This document shows, in pieces, positions 13,701 through 23,231 of a DNA stretch of 64,000 bases. The translations under genes were made by a program, and so were the position numbers. The DNA comes from Kryptolebias marmoratus (lineage: Eukaryota > Chordata > Actinopteri > Cyprinodontiformes > Rivulidae): NCBI RefSeq assembly GCF_001649575.2, contig NC_051435.1:9222333-9286332 (forward strand). Reading direction: 5' to 3'. Position 1 is the first letter of the stretch. The number at the start of each line of letters is the position of its first letter. The notes under the pieces were generated by a model, which was not told the origin of the DNA, searched no databases, and saw nothing but the letters and a program-made list of their open reading frames with translations.

Positions 13701-16700
13701 GCCTATAATGTCCTCCTTAAGTACGATTACCCCTCATGATCCTGGGAGCTATGTTGTCTGGGACATTAGTCTCTGGTAAGGTCTCCCATGGCAAAATGGC
13801 ACCAGAGAATTGATTCAAAGACCTTGATAGACAACCAACATAATCATCAGGACACTTTGCTCAGAAACAGAAAATATTGTCAGCCACAAATTTCAAATAA
13901 ACAGAAGGAGATTATCCTTAATGCCCAATTACGTGTAGTGTTATATTTTAACATCTTCCCAAGACTCAACTTACTAAGTCAGTGCATTTTGCTCATTAGT
14001 AATTACCGTATTCTAACTGGAATTCACTCTTTCTGATCAATATGCTGGGAGTCCTTTTGTGTAAAGTCCATACTGAAGTGTGTATCGATCTGATAAAAAA
14101 AGCCTGTTTGTCCAGTCTGGCAACACTCAGCTCTTCTGACAAGATATAATCACTTCTGCCTTCATTGAGTAATCAATAGGCAGTCTCAAGGCTTCAGTAG
14201 TACTGCACAAACTAATGGGTAATATCAGTGGCAAACACCACTTTTTCACGAGTTATAAGGTTTCCAAATGATTTTTAGCAGCATGCCTCCTGCATGTAAA
14301 AAAACAACTAATGAATTAAACACGTGGGTTCTGATATTAAGCCATGTGGGAGTGGGAGGAAGCAGGTTTAGTGCTGGCTTGTTTTTCTAAAAGGAAGGAT
14401 ACAAACTATGTGTTTAGCTGCAAACAAAGTGGGGAAGTGAGATTAGACCGGAGGTGCTTATACAACCTCTTTGTGAGAAGAAACACTTTTATATCAGGGG
14501 TAAAGAGACAGAGCTGTTCTTCTATGATAGGTGTATCTTTCTTTGTTAACAATCTTCCTAGAGAATAAAAAGGAGTTGGAAAGTGGTGAGGACTTTGTGT
14601 TGTTGTGTCACAACAAGACTGTTCCTGCATGAGTTTACTATTCATTACTCCCCACAGTCCATAAACATGCATGTTAGATTAACTGTTCCCTCTTTACTGA
14701 CCAAACATTGGGTTGTGTATCACTGTTTTCAATGGGTACATTTTTATTTCAGAAAATAAATAAAATAAATATATTTTGTCGAATAGTATGCAAAATTGTT
14801 TTATAGATTCAGACAGGAAAATATAAAAATATACCAATTTCTGGCAAAGTATGAGGCTTATAGTTTAAAAAAGTAACACAAAGTATTTCTTTCTTTATGC
14901 ATATCTGGATTCTTAGCATGCAGGTATAAATTGGTTCAAAAAGGAGATACTTGTTACACTTGATCTGTAAATGAATAGAAAAAACAGTCAGTGCTCCCTG
15001 ATGCTGCATGTTTGTTTAGTCTGGACAAACATGCAGCATCAGGCAGCGCTACAGGATGAAGAAAATTATCTTTAACTACAACAAACATTGACTTTTTATA
15101 ATCTACTGCTGACAGATAAAGGACTCTGTTTTACCAATCACTTTAATATGTTTCACCGCTAAAAAGAGCAGTTCTTAACGCTCTGGGCTTAGAGCACCTC
15201 TAACTAAGCTCTAATAGCTTTCTGTGTCTGGATAAACTGAAAATCATTGTTTCACCACTTCAGATTGTTCAGATACAAAATCCATGACATGTGACTCTGT
15301 AGGGCATTAATTAGTAAGTAAAATATGTCTCTAATCCTGGACCAGTCTTTCTCTAGCTAAGTAACAGAAACCCCCATGCCTCAATAATGAGGTTAAATAA
15401 GAAAAAACTGCTGGTGTTAGTGCTTGTAGTTTAATTGAATATTATCTTGTAACACTGCGCTATGCCATAAAGATCATAATTTCAATAATACATACATGAA
15501 ATGTCACATGAATATTTGAACTAACATTTGAGATGTTAGTCACTGCAGGACCTCTGTTTATCAGAGCTGTGGTGGTTCGATGCATACCGTATGTTCTCTC
15601 AAACTAAAAATAAAGCGAAGCTTGCTCAAAGCTTATGTGGCATAACAGGTTCTTTAAGAAGCAAATACACAAAAAGGTCTCATTAGTAAGACAAGCTGTG
15701 AGTAGCCCTCTAAATATTTCCCCCGTCGCCTTCCTTCCTCAGACACACATTAAATGTGTGTGTGTGCTTCTGTTCAGAAAGTAGACTGATCCATTTAGTA
15801 TTCTGCTCAATGACTGAGTTTGTGCGTAAGTGCCGTTTCCACAGAGAAGGACGTAAGTGCGTGTCAGTGACTCATCACTGTATCAGCACAACAACTGTGG
15901 GGGTGTCGACCTCACTGTGATGTCAGTGTTGCCATGGAGACGGCGGGGCAAGGGAGGGGCTTTGGTAAAGATGGAGAAAAGGATAGAGGCCAGGTGATGG
16001 AGAAACAATGGCTCTGAGAGACGAAGAATCGTTGACTTTTTGAATTGTTTCTATACACCCGTATGTAGTGTGTACGTATGTGTATGTTTTCAGATGCAGA
16101 CCTAAAAAGTCAATATGCTGCCAAGATAAAAAACAGCTGGAAAAGTGACATATCTTAAAAGCTTTTTGATCAAGTTGTTTAAAAAAGATGATATTAAATG
16201 ATGCTTTGCTCTGTGTGTGAGGGTGTTTTACTCACCGTCGGAGCAAAACTGATCCCTCGTGCACAGTTTTCTCTCAAACAGGCAACCTGAGGCAGAAAAA
16301 CAGCAACAGAGATGACAGATTAAAATCTTCCTCAGTCAATTTCTGGCCAAGCAATGAGAGAAATCAAATTTAGAGGGCAGGCATGGGAACAAAAATCAGC
16401 TTAATCCTGGTGTACTCAATAAAATCAGCCTCAAATTTTCAGCTCAAAATGAACCAAAACAAAACCTCTCTTAACACTTTCAGTGTGTTGTCATGATTAT
16501 TTTATCTGTGCAGAACAGTCATATATACTGACCCAACCTAGTTAGCCAATAACTCCTTCATCCACTCCAAACTTTTGGATCTAAAGTACTTTAAGGCCCA
16601 TAACTAAGTGAGGGTATGCACAAATGGTTCTGTTATTTGTGCTCAGTCATTTGTGTTTAATTTTTAGTTGTTAAACCATTTGCTAGTTTAGTTTGGTGAG

Positions 16701-19700
16701 TAAGACCTTGGAGTGTTGGCAGTGTGGGAAGAAGCAGGTGGCTGGCGGAAGATAGATAGGAACTGCAGTACAAGCCCGGATACCTCTGTCTGGCTTTTCT
16801 CACATCACAACTCGAGTCTTTTTCATTTTCTGAGGTCAAACAACATTACATAAAGAGGCACAAATATGTTAATATAAAAACAGCAAATACAAATAGTCAA
16901 AATCTATGTAAGAGAAACAGATAAAACCCATAACTGGAAAGAAGTTTAGCAGATGATTAGCTGGTTAGTGTGAAGTGTTTATCTTAGAAAGAGGTTGAAG
17001 AAAGACTTAAAAAACAAACAAACCTAGAAATACTTTAAAAGAAAATGACGCAAAGGGGTCTTATATCCACAGACGCCAAGTTACTCAGCCAGTTCAAGTA
17101 TTTTTGTTTTTATTTTAATGAATGAATCAAGTTTAAAATAACTTAATAATCTTACAAAAAAAATTGGATGCCCTATTGAAAGTATAATGATGTGTCTTAG
17201 TGGCATTAGCGGAATGCCAGCACTCCAAGAATCTAAGTGACCTGCATTTTTTCTGCAAGCAGTAAATGAACCTTTAATTAAAGGTCTTGTATTCCTTAAA
17301 GGAATGCATATCACCTGCCACCTTTCATGCCAGAATTTAAACTAAAATCCTCTCATGACAGCATTGGATGGAGTTATAGCTGTTTTGGTCAAACCTTGTG
17401 AATGACATTATGATCGACCTCATATTGCCAAATCTAAAAGTGCTTGGAGTATTTGTTAGAGATAAGCCTCTGCTACTATCAAACCAAATTTTAGCTCAAT
17501 ATCTGTAAAATTGTCTATACAGCCATGAGTAACAGCCATTGTGTTTTCTAAGATCAGTTGGCTGGGGAAGCCATCTTGAATTGAGTTGACTTCAACAATT
17601 AATCACCTATAGATGCACATTTAATGATTACTTTCAAATAGTTTCATTTAAATTCATACACTAATTTATTAGATATTTTCGTAATATTACAGACAAATGA
17701 ACACACACATATACAGACATGAGCAAACACATTATTGCCGTCATATTTTTTCTCCAATGGGGGAAGGCAAGAATATAAAATGCTAAATTAAAGTGTAAAT
17801 ATTGCTAAAGGTCTTGCAAAGGGAAATTATCCAAATTTTCTCCACACACTGTTGATGAATTTCTGTGCAAATCATCAAACTCTGATTGATGTCATGAACG
17901 TGACATCTGGTGGTGACGCATCAACAAGCAATAACAAGTGAAAACACAGAACTCAAATCCAGAAACACATCCACATTATGCTGCTTTTGCACTCAAAACC
18001 AGCACCAGCAAAACACCAACACAAGTTAACACGTTTTCCTTTACATCTACGTCAGTTTGATGCTTTACTGCCACCTGAAAGGCTCCAGGCAGAAGTCAAT
18101 GTGGCATAAGTGAAATTTATTTTCATTATCTTATTGATTATCTTTGTTTTTAAAGCATATAGAATAGAAAATGTGCATCAGAGGAACGGCACCCAAAGGT
18201 TTCACTTAACCCCACAGTCGTGGTCAACAACATCAGCGTTTGTCATAGCAACAGGACATCTGCTCCTCTGGGAAACAACATTTTCATCGTAACGTTTTGT
18301 GTGCAAAGATGGACAGTTGGACATATGGATGGACAGCTTCAGAGACAAAGAGTGGGATGGATTTATGTGTGAAAATAAAGAAAAGCAAAAAAGGTGTTAA
18401 GAGATGAATGAACAAAGGGAAGCAACAGTGGATACTGGTTTCTCTCCATGGTGCTGAAATCTGATGCGCTCGCAAATGTCACTGCTCATTATTCAGCCTT
18501 TAATTCACAAGTATTGTCAGAAATACACACGTGTCAATTGTTATTTGTAAAATATTGAACATTCACCTGCACCTTATATGATTTTTTTTTAAATATTAGT
18601 GTATTTTTGTACCTCTGATATGCTTTGGATGTGAAAAATTCATCTGTAAACAGCTGTTACTGTGACATCCAGTAAATTTCTATAGTTAAAAACCAAACTG
18701 ATTGTATTCATGTTTAACACATGTTATATGACATACATGACGGGTATATGATATATATATATATCATCAGTTTTCCCCCACCCTGTGGGGGAAAACTGAA
18801 GATGTTGCTCGCTTGTTGTCTTGATGGAGAGAGGAAGAGGAAGTGAACAACAATCAGATTTTTTAAATTACTATTATTCTAAATGACTTCAACTAAACAT
18901 TCAGGACATAGATGTATGCGTGCATAAATTTGTATGTGGAACAATGAAAGTGTAAAAAGATAAGTGGGTGTGAAAATTCCCCAAAAAATGTCATTCACAA
19001 ATCATGGCAGATCAGTGAATCAATCTAAAACAACAATAAATAAACAGTTGATGCAAAGTGATATCTGGTTTTAAATAACCAAGCTCACACAAATGCCATT
19101 GTTAATGTTGTTAAAGCAACATTGTGCTGCAAATGTAATTTCTACTAGAAAGAATCAAATATAAATGTTGTGAGGAAACAGGTTAGAAATGTTAATTTTA
19201 CGTTTATTTTTTTTCTTACTCATAAAGGACATTTTGCTTGGAAAGTTATTTGTAATCAGTCATGTTTGTCTCTTACTCTTGCTTTGAAATGCAACGTTTC
19301 TTTTTGACATATCAGTTTTATTTCCATCTAGAACTGGAGTCTATTTGTTCCTCCATCTAACATAGAACTGTAAACAAAAGCACAAGCTGTGTCAGGCTGG
19401 AAGGTGATTATCGGGCTAATAATTCTTTCAAATGTGCCTTTACACCACTTGTAAACAAAATCTTCTCGTCTCCATCACTCCTCCTTGGTTCCATCTCTTC
19501 TCCTCCTCTGTTTAAGCTCATTACTATCCTCTGTATTTACACACAGAAACCCTCTCTGAGTTCATTTGGGAAATACAAGAGTAATTCCTTCAAATGATGA
19601 ATAAATGCACTTTCTGGAAAAGTGGAAAGCCTCTCCACTAACATCTGCTGCTTCCAGCCCATGAAGAAAGTGTAAATTCTCCTCAGCATCACCTTACCGT

Positions 19701-19773
19701 ATTTCTCAGAGGTTGCTGGTTGGTAAAGCACCGCCAGAAGGAACAGAGCTCGCCATGGCTTCATATGTTGCAT
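1712..19773 (-). CDS. ptprn: ptprn: receptor-type protein tyrosine phosphatase-like N (IA-2/ICA512), 24 coding exons, 945 aa
   Basis: A type I membrane protein of neuroendocrine dense-core secretory granules. It is catalytically dead and, in mammals, supports granule biogenesis and regulated hormone secretion. Coding exons, all minus strand, 5' to 3': 19698-19773, 16236-16286, 10716-10826, 10327-10444, 10083-10230, 9694-9895, 8763-8915, 8521-8655, 8376-8410, 8039-8286, 7836-7922, 7665-7744, 7474-7538, 5698-5907, 5197-5463, 4953-5100, 4678-4751, 4358-4435, 3911-4030, 3458-3624, 2629-2682, 2457-2521, 1896-1969, 1712-1783. All phases close, giving 945 aa (human about 979). I chose the ATG at 19773; it has A at -3, and the upstream in-frame codons contain no ATG. 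Domains: signal peptide about 1-20; cysteine-bearing RESP18-like region (CLFERKLC...LFGQC) about 27-95; Pro/Ser-rich linker about 350-410; membrane-proximal ectodomain about 416-503 with NIS and NMT glycosylation sequons; TM about 522-546; PTP domain about 680-940. The PTP loop reads [10 protein letters not shown] (874-883) and the WPD loop reads WPGDG (841-845), both carrying IA-2-type inactivating changes. Identification is secure; the teleost a/b paralogue is not resolved. Confidence 0.96.
3083..3160 (-). ncRNA. mir153: mir-153 precursor in a ptprn intron
   Basis: The minus strand has a clear microRNA hairpin between the ptprn exons at 3458-3624 and 2629-2682, in the same orientation as the host gene. 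The 3p mature sequence lies at 3092-3113 and begins TTGCATAGTCACAAAAATGA, the miR-153 seed and body. The 5p arm at 3130-3151 begins GTCATTTTTGTGG, like known miR-153-5p. The arms pair over about 17 bp with one bulge (CCAGTGTCATTTTTGTG with CACAAAAATGAGCATTGG), and the terminal loop includes CTAGTACTCTGGCTCC. Human MIR153-1 also lies in a PTPRN intron, so the location supports the call. Expression with the host gene is expected in neurons and endocrine cells. The final bases of the mature form fit the fish miR-153b-type variant from memory; the exact variant letter is uncertain. Confidence 0.95.
11025..11600 (+). repeat. Diverged teleost interspersed repeat in ptprn intron 2
   Basis: The segment matches, by recognition, a common fish repeat. 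Its ordered landmarks are TTATTCCAAAGATCAGG, CACCTCTAGT-like (here CTACCTCTAGTCTAAG), TTCTGGAGATAAGATGGAGC, AAAGCCTTAAAAAG, AACTCAATCTTGTAGCAGAC followed by AGGAAGCCAATGAAG, and GTTAAAAGTCAAGCAGCAG. It has no open frame and no clear ends. The family name was not determined. Confidence 0.55.
13360..13615 (+). repeat. Fish LINE/SINE-type repeat fragments in ptprn intron 2
   Basis: Two adjacent pieces resemble common teleost repeat modules. The first, 13375-13440, has CCTTTATTTACCCAGGCAAA, then TCCCAGTGAGATCACAGGTC and TCTTTTTAAAGGGAG. The second, 13470-13612, has GGAAGAAAACTCACAAACATG, GAGAACATGCACACTCCACG, GGAACCCAGGACTTTCTTGC and TGTGAGGGAACAGTGCTTACC. Both are diverged and non-coding. The exact family was not assigned. 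Confidence 0.5.
14997..15043. repeat. Perfect 19-bp inverted repeat with 9-base loop
   Basis: The arms are 14997-15015 (CCTGATGCTGCATGTTTGT) and 15025-15043, its exact reverse complement. They are separated by TTAGTCTGG. It lies in intron 2 of ptprn. A perfect 19-bp stem is unlikely by chance in this AT-rich background. It may be a fold-back element remnant or a hairpin RNA; neither is established. Confidence 0.75.
17340..17620. repeat. Possible old interspersed repeat in ptprn intron 1
   Basis: The stretch containing CAAATCTAAAAGTGCTTGGA, ATTTTAGCTCAATATCTGTA and GGGGAAGCCATCTTGAATTG resembles a dispersed fish repeat that I recall only loosely. No terminal repeats or open frame are visible. 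Confidence 0.25.
18768..18798. repeat. Perfect 14-bp inverted repeat beside an AT-dinucleotide tract
   Basis: CAGTTTTCCCCCAC (18768-18781), loop CCT, then its exact reverse complement (18785-18798). It lies immediately after a (TA)n tract at about 18747-18764. It is in intron 1 of ptprn and would form a strong hairpin in either strand. Confidence 0.75.
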
Positions 19774-20160
19774 GATCCTCTGAAGCTTCACCGCAACGGA
19801 GGGATGAAGGAGGAAAGATGTGGAGTTTGTAGGGGGCAGGGGGAGTAGTTTCCACTTGCTCTAAATCTCCATAATGTTTCAACGGAGCCGTGATGTCGAC
19901 AACTCAGGGGGGGGCGGAAAAAATAGAGGGATATGGAAAATGAAATCCTCCCGACGGGCAGGCAGGCGGGGCGAACGGGAGGAAGGAGGGCTCAGGCTGT
20001 GGACACGCAGCGTGGGACACACGACAGCAGCGCAGAGACAGGGAGCTCTCAGCAACAGAAGAAAGCAACCTGCAGCGACGTCACCAAAACAGTGGCGGGG
20101 AGGAGGAGGTGAACCTCACACCTCACATTCACGTTCCTGCAGTCCTAAACGTCATATGCG
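19774..20160 (-). promoter_or_regulatory. Putative ptprn promoter and 5' UTR region
   Basis: The 390 bases upstream of the ptprn start are GC- and CpG-rich compared with the surroundings (for example GGCAGGCGGGGCGAACGGGA near 19961-19980), as expected of a TATA-less vertebrate promoter. A near-consensus CRE, CGACGTCA, lies at 20076-20083. No TATA box was identified. The transcription start is inferred, not seen. Confidence 0.45.
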
Positions 20161-20554
20161 TCTATAATAATGCTGTGTGCACGCACAAAAACACGTGGAG
20201 GGGCTTCATCCTGCTCCATCAAAAACATTGCATGTGAGCGCAGGCATCAGTCCTGTTTTTGTTTTTTTGTTTTTTTAAATCAGAGTTGTTGATTGGCTTT
20301 ATTTTCAAGTAATAATTGTGGAATTAATTAAAGCTGGTAGCTTAAGTTTGGTAATGATATGGATATTCGGCAAATTAATTTCAAATAAATGTGATTATCC
20401 AGCCATGTTCACATGCAGAGGAGGTAAGAAGAATTCAGAACTCATAGATCCAGACCCCAGGATGCTTTATTCCCATCTTCCTCAGACCTGACACAAGATT
20501 TGTTCTTTTTCTAGGAAAGAAAAATCCCCCAAAGTTACTTTGGAGAGTAATAGA

Positions 20555-20735
20555 TTGTAACTGATGGGGGCCATAACTCTAAATTGTCCCTGGGTGTGAG
20601 TGAGAGTGTGAATGGTTGTCTGTCTCATTTGTCTCTATATGTCCCTGTGATGGACCCCCATCTCCAGTGAATGCTGGAGATAGGCACCAGCTCCCCGTGA
20701 CCCGGAGAGGAGAAGAAAATGGATGGATGGCTTCT
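20555..20735 (+). repeat. Common teleost interspersed repeat with ATGGATGG tail
   Basis: Landmarks of a very abundant fish repeat are visible: CTAAATTGTCCCTGGGTGTG, GTGAATGGTTGTCTGTCTC, TCCCTGTGATGGACCC, TGCTGGAGATAGGCACCAGC, CCCCGTGACCC and a terminal AAAATGGATGGATGG. It is probably a LINE 3' tail or SINE-like copy. It is non-coding. Confidence 0.7.
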
Positions 20736-20910
20736 CATCACAACACCTAATTGGTGTTAGACTATGGGGCGCCGTTTGTAAAGGAGCTTGTGCTCAAAAT
20801 TCATGCCTAAATTTAGTCACATTTAGCTTCAAACACTGTTTTAAAATGTAGTGTTGATTTTCTGATGTCACTTTTTACAACATTTAGCTAGTTACATGTA
20901 ATTGTTACAG

Positions 20911-21003
20911 CTTAAATCTAAATGTTAAATGTTAAATCTAAATATTATATGTTAAATCTAAATGTTAAATGTTAAATCTAAATGTTAAATGTTAAATCTA
21001 AAT
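20911..21003 (+). repeat. 20-bp tandem repeat running into the assembly gap
   Basis: About 4.7 copies of GTTAAATCTAAATGTTAAAT. The first copy starts with C, and the second has the variant ATTATAT. The array stops at the first N, so its true length is unknown and it probably caused the gap. Confidence 0.9.
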
Positions 21004-21953
21004 NNNNNNNNNNNNNNNNNNNNNNNNNNNNNNNNNNNNNNNNNNNNNNNNNNNNNNNNNNNNNNNNNNNNNNNNNNNNNNNNNNNNNNNNNNNNNNNNN
21101 NNNNNNNNNNNNNNNNNNNNNNNNNNNNNNNNNNNNNNNNNNNNNNNNNNNNNNNNNNNNNNNNNNNNNNNNNNNNNNNNNNNNNNNNNNNNNNNNNNNN
21201 NNNNNNNNNNNNNNNNNNNNNNNNNNNNNNNNNNNNNNNNNNNNNNNNNNNNNNNNNNNNNNNNNNNNNNNNNNNNNNNNNNNNNNNNNNNNNNNNNNNN
21301 NNNNNNNNNNNNNNNNNNNNNNNNNNNNNNNNNNNNNNNNNNNNNNNNNNNNNNNNNNNNNNNNNNNNNNNNNNNNNNNNNNNNNNNNNNNNNNNNNNNN
21401 NNNNNNNNNNNNNNNNNNNNNNNNNNNNNNNNNNNNNNNNNNNNNNNNNNNNNNNNNNNNNNNNNNNNNNNNNNNNNNNNNNNNNNNNNNNNNNNNNNNN
21501 NNNNNNNNNNNNNNNNNNNNNNNNNNNNNNNNNNNNNNNNNNNNNNNNNNNNNNNNNNNNNNNNNNNNNNNNNNNNNNNNNNNNNNNNNNNNNNNNNNNN
21601 NNNNNNNNNNNNNNNNNNNNNNNNNNNNNNNNNNNNNNNNNNNNNNNNNNNNNNNNNNNNNNNNNNNNNNNNNNNNNNNNNNNNNNNNNNNNNNNNNNNN
21701 NNNNNNNNNNNNNNNNNNNNNNNNNNNNNNNNNNNNNNNNNNNNNNNNNNNNNNNNNNNNNNNNNNNNNNNNNNNNNNNNNNNNNNNNNNNNNNNNNNNN
21801 NNNNNNNNNNNNNNNNNNNNNNNNNNNNNNNNNNNNNNNNNNNNNNNNNNNNNNNNNNNNNNNNNNNNNNNNNNNNNNNNNNNNNNNNNNNNNNNNNNNN
21901 NNNNNNNNNNNNNNNNNNNNNNNNNNNNNNNNNNNNNNNNNNNNNNNNNNNNN
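21004..21953. other. Assembly gap (950 N)
   Basis: A run of 950 undefined bases. The left side is a 20-bp tandem array and the right side is unrelated sequence. Nothing can be said about its content. Any reading frame spanning it is an artefact. Confidence 0.99.
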
Positions 21954-22013
21954 ATCATGGACAACAAGTTCTGTGAATTTGGAGACATTTGTTCTTTTTT
22001 TGCAAAAGTTACC

Positions 22014-22060
22014 AGGGGGGAACCAAATATTTCAGCCGTCTGAAATAATTGGTTCCCCCT
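22014..22060. repeat. Imperfect 21-22-bp inverted repeat just right of the gap
   Basis: The left arm 22014-22035 (AGGGGGGAACCAAATATTTCAG) and right arm 22040-22060 are near-perfect reverse complements with a CCGT loop. They differ by one extra G and a small AT change. It could be the joined ends or the terminus of a fold-back transposon whose body lies in the gap. Confidence 0.65.
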
Positions 22061-22307
22061 CTAAAACTATAGGACAAAAATAATTTACCAACAAGTCCTT
22101 AACTGTGTTTATTCCTCTGTATTATGATATTATTAGCACATTTTATTCCTAAAATAATGTTTGTTGTTTTTTTAATGAGAAATATTTGCCCCTCTAAAAA
22201 ATTCTGTTAATAGATAAGTCATTATTTATTTTAATTATTAATTGTTTCTGTCCACACATTGTCTATATTGTCCATAGCAGAGTCTGTCTGTCTGTCTATC
22301 TATCACG

Positions 22308-22463
22308 CTAGCAGAACAGTGGGTCAACTTCGCCTAAACAAGTTGTTTGACCTTTCACGGTCTCCGTAGTTCCCTCGCAGCACGAGCACAGCGCGGCGGT
22401 TACGAGCGTTGAACATGAACGCGCGCTTTTTGGGGGAACGCGGCTCGACATCACAGGGGCCAT
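22308..22463 (-). other. Isolated CpG-rich patch with a 51-codon open frame
   Basis: This stretch is much richer in CpG than its AT-rich surroundings (GCGCGGCGGTTACGAGCG, ACGCGCGCTTTTTGGG). On the minus strand an ATG at 22463 opens 51 codons (MAPVMSSRVPPKSARS...) to a TAG at 22308. No recognisable domain, no paired exon. A 16-base duplication (AAGCTTCACAAAGGTA) flanks the A-rich tract to its right, 22476-22524. It could be a small CpG island, an old retrotransposed fragment or chance. I do not call it a gene. Confidence 0.25.
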
Positions 22464-22612
22464 AATTAGACACAAAGCTTCACAAAGGTAAAAAAAAAAA
22501 AAGAAAAAAAGCTTCACAAAGGTAGAGGAAGTGGTGCCTACCGTGTGGCTGTCCTCTTGCGCCCTCTTGTGCCTAAAAAACAACAACAATGTTTGTCTCA
22601 GTATGCCTTAGA

Positions 22613-23223
22613 TTAGAGGTTCCCAAAATTTAATATTACCTGAAAACACTAAGCTCTCCAAGGACCATTATGACACATTTCAAAACAGTATTGCTAGTTT
22701 AAAAGCTTACGTTCACATGCGGCATAAACAAACAAACTGGCCAAAACCCATAACTCTAACACTGAGTTAGCGGTGTTGCCATCTGTGCAGTTTAGAATAA
22801 GATGGTTCCATTCCTTGGATGCTGAGATTAGTACACTTTAGTCTTGGTTCTTTGTTTGCCACACAACAACTGAATACAAGTTTGAGATAAGCTGAATCAA
22901 ATTTCTTTACTGTTGCCCCGTAGAGACTTCACTGGCACTGCTTAAGAAGCCACTATCACATCCATCCACTCCAGGTTCCGCAGGGGTTCTCAAAATGTTC
23001 TCCACTGCACTTTTAATTTGAGCAGTTTACATTTGGAGCCAAGATCATAGTTTTCTTGAACCATTCATCTTTTTGGCTCTCTCTAGTTTTTAGCCTTGCA
23101 TCACATTTTAGCTTGTGATGGTTAATTAACTTGTTATTTAACTTGAAAATAGTTGATGCCAAAAATTCTGTTGAGTACCACTAGAGGGATCCTGAATGCT
23201 TGTACCACAGTTTGGGAACCATG
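22613..23223. mobile_element. Probable non-autonomous hAT-type DNA transposon remnant
   Basis: The ends carry an inverted GGTTCCCAAA motif: left TTAGAGGTTCCCAAAATTT, right (reverse complement) CATGGTTCCCAAACTGTGG. This is like hAT termini. The 8-bp flanks GCCTTAGA (22605-22612) and GCTTTAGA (23224-23231) match at 7 of 8 positions, fitting the 8-bp target duplication of hAT elements. There is no open frame inside its roughly 610 bp. Confidence 0.5.
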
Positions 23224-23231
23224 GCTTTAGA

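Noticed and set aside
19774..19791. Extension of the ptprn start to the codon at 19791
   Set aside because: The codon is GTG. The first real ATG in frame is at 19773, with A at -3.
20978..22083. Long open frames spanning 20978-22083 on both strands
   Set aside because: They consist almost entirely of N and carry no sequence information.
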